Assembly: GCA_036500765.1 (NCBI GenBank) | Contig: DASYBM010000015.1 | Span: 1 to 64,000, forward strand | Source of the DNA: Candidatus Sulfotelmatobacter sp. | GTDB taxonomy: Bacteria; Acidobacteriota; Terriglobia; Terriglobales; Acidobacteriaceae | Direction: 5' to 3' | Length of the DNA stretch: 64,000 bases | Part shown: piece after piece, positions 63,994 to 64,000 of the stretch | Position numbering within the stretch: the first letter of the stretch is position 1 | Layout: the number at the start of each line of letters is the position of its first letter | Notes under the pieces: generated by a model | Told to the model about the DNA's origin: nothing | Database searches by the model: none | What the model saw: the letters and a program-made list of their open reading frames with translations, nothing else | Position numbers and translations under genes: made by a program

Positions 63994-64000
63994 CGTGGCC

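Overview
This 64 kb window reads as a chromosomal segment of an Acidobacteriota bacterium, most likely class Terriglobia (subdivision 1, Koribacter-like). That placement is an inference. It rests on the 1132-residue TonB-dependent receptor with an N-terminal carboxypeptidase-regulatory domain, several large secreted beta-propeller or FG-GAP proteins, a multiheme cytochrome c with TPRs, the DUF4015-type protein, moderately GC-rich DNA, and gene spacers full of short inverted-repeat elements. No rRNA, complete tRNA, CRISPR array, prophage or insertion-sequence transposase was seen.

Layout. 1-4.7 kb (minus): the str operon rpsL-rpsG-fusA-orf155-orf80-tuf, with two unrecognised ORFs between fusA and tuf and a strong-looking promoter about 470 nt upstream of rpsL. 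5-7.5 kb: a secreted beta-propeller lipoprotein. 7.6-8.8 kb: ribH-nusB. 8.9-12.5 kb: crotonase, 3-hydroxyacyl-CoA dehydrogenase and thiolase (acyl-CoA degradation or butanoate metabolism). 12.6-17.9 kb: a secreted propeller protein, a TPR-GAF-degenerate GGDEF protein and a lone receiver domain. 18.3-23.6 kb: the TonB-dependent receptor, convergent with a seven-heme cytochrome/TPR protein. 23.8-27.1 kb: a SpoIIAA/STAS-like protein, two small zinc proteins, a Crp/Fnr regulator and a ClpB-D2-like AAA+ ATPase. 27.7-34.3 kb: DUF4015 protein, Phd/PIN toxin-antitoxin pair, convergent trpG and trpE, an MBL-fold hydrolase and a histone-H1-like protein. 34.4-35.8 kb: a small cassette of unknown genes. 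36-42.4 kb: glutamate dehydrogenase, ComEA-like protein, FG-GAP protein, pgsA, AMMECR1, VapBC and a secreted protein of unknown function. 42.7-49.3 kb: fused aroDE, a membrane spermidine-synthase-like protein, an orphan GvpL/F, a DksA-type protein and another lone receiver. 49.8-57.9 kb: a TPR protein, an isoquinoline-1-oxidoreductase-like IorAB pair, a GH5 glycosidase, an ABC exporter and a third toxin-antitoxin module. 58-61.2 kb: yceD-rpmF-plsX-fabD, the classic start of the fatty-acid/phospholipid cluster. 61.2-64 kb: a membrane-anchored protein and a DrrAB-type ABC exporter.

The most unusual layer is the non-coding one. At least four families of small structured repeats sit in gene spacers: period-7 arrays, often as inverted pairs; period-8 inverted pairs placed directly after stop codons; elements with a GGACG-ATTCGTCC core; and elements bounded by GTCATCCTGAG. 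Two appear to have entered coding sequences and remain in frame: the RibH C-terminal tail and a linker in the DUF4015 protein. No single new defence or biosynthetic system could be demonstrated. The best candidates for new biology are these repeats, the 34.4-35.8 kb cassette, the two ORFs inside the str operon and the orphan GvpL/F.
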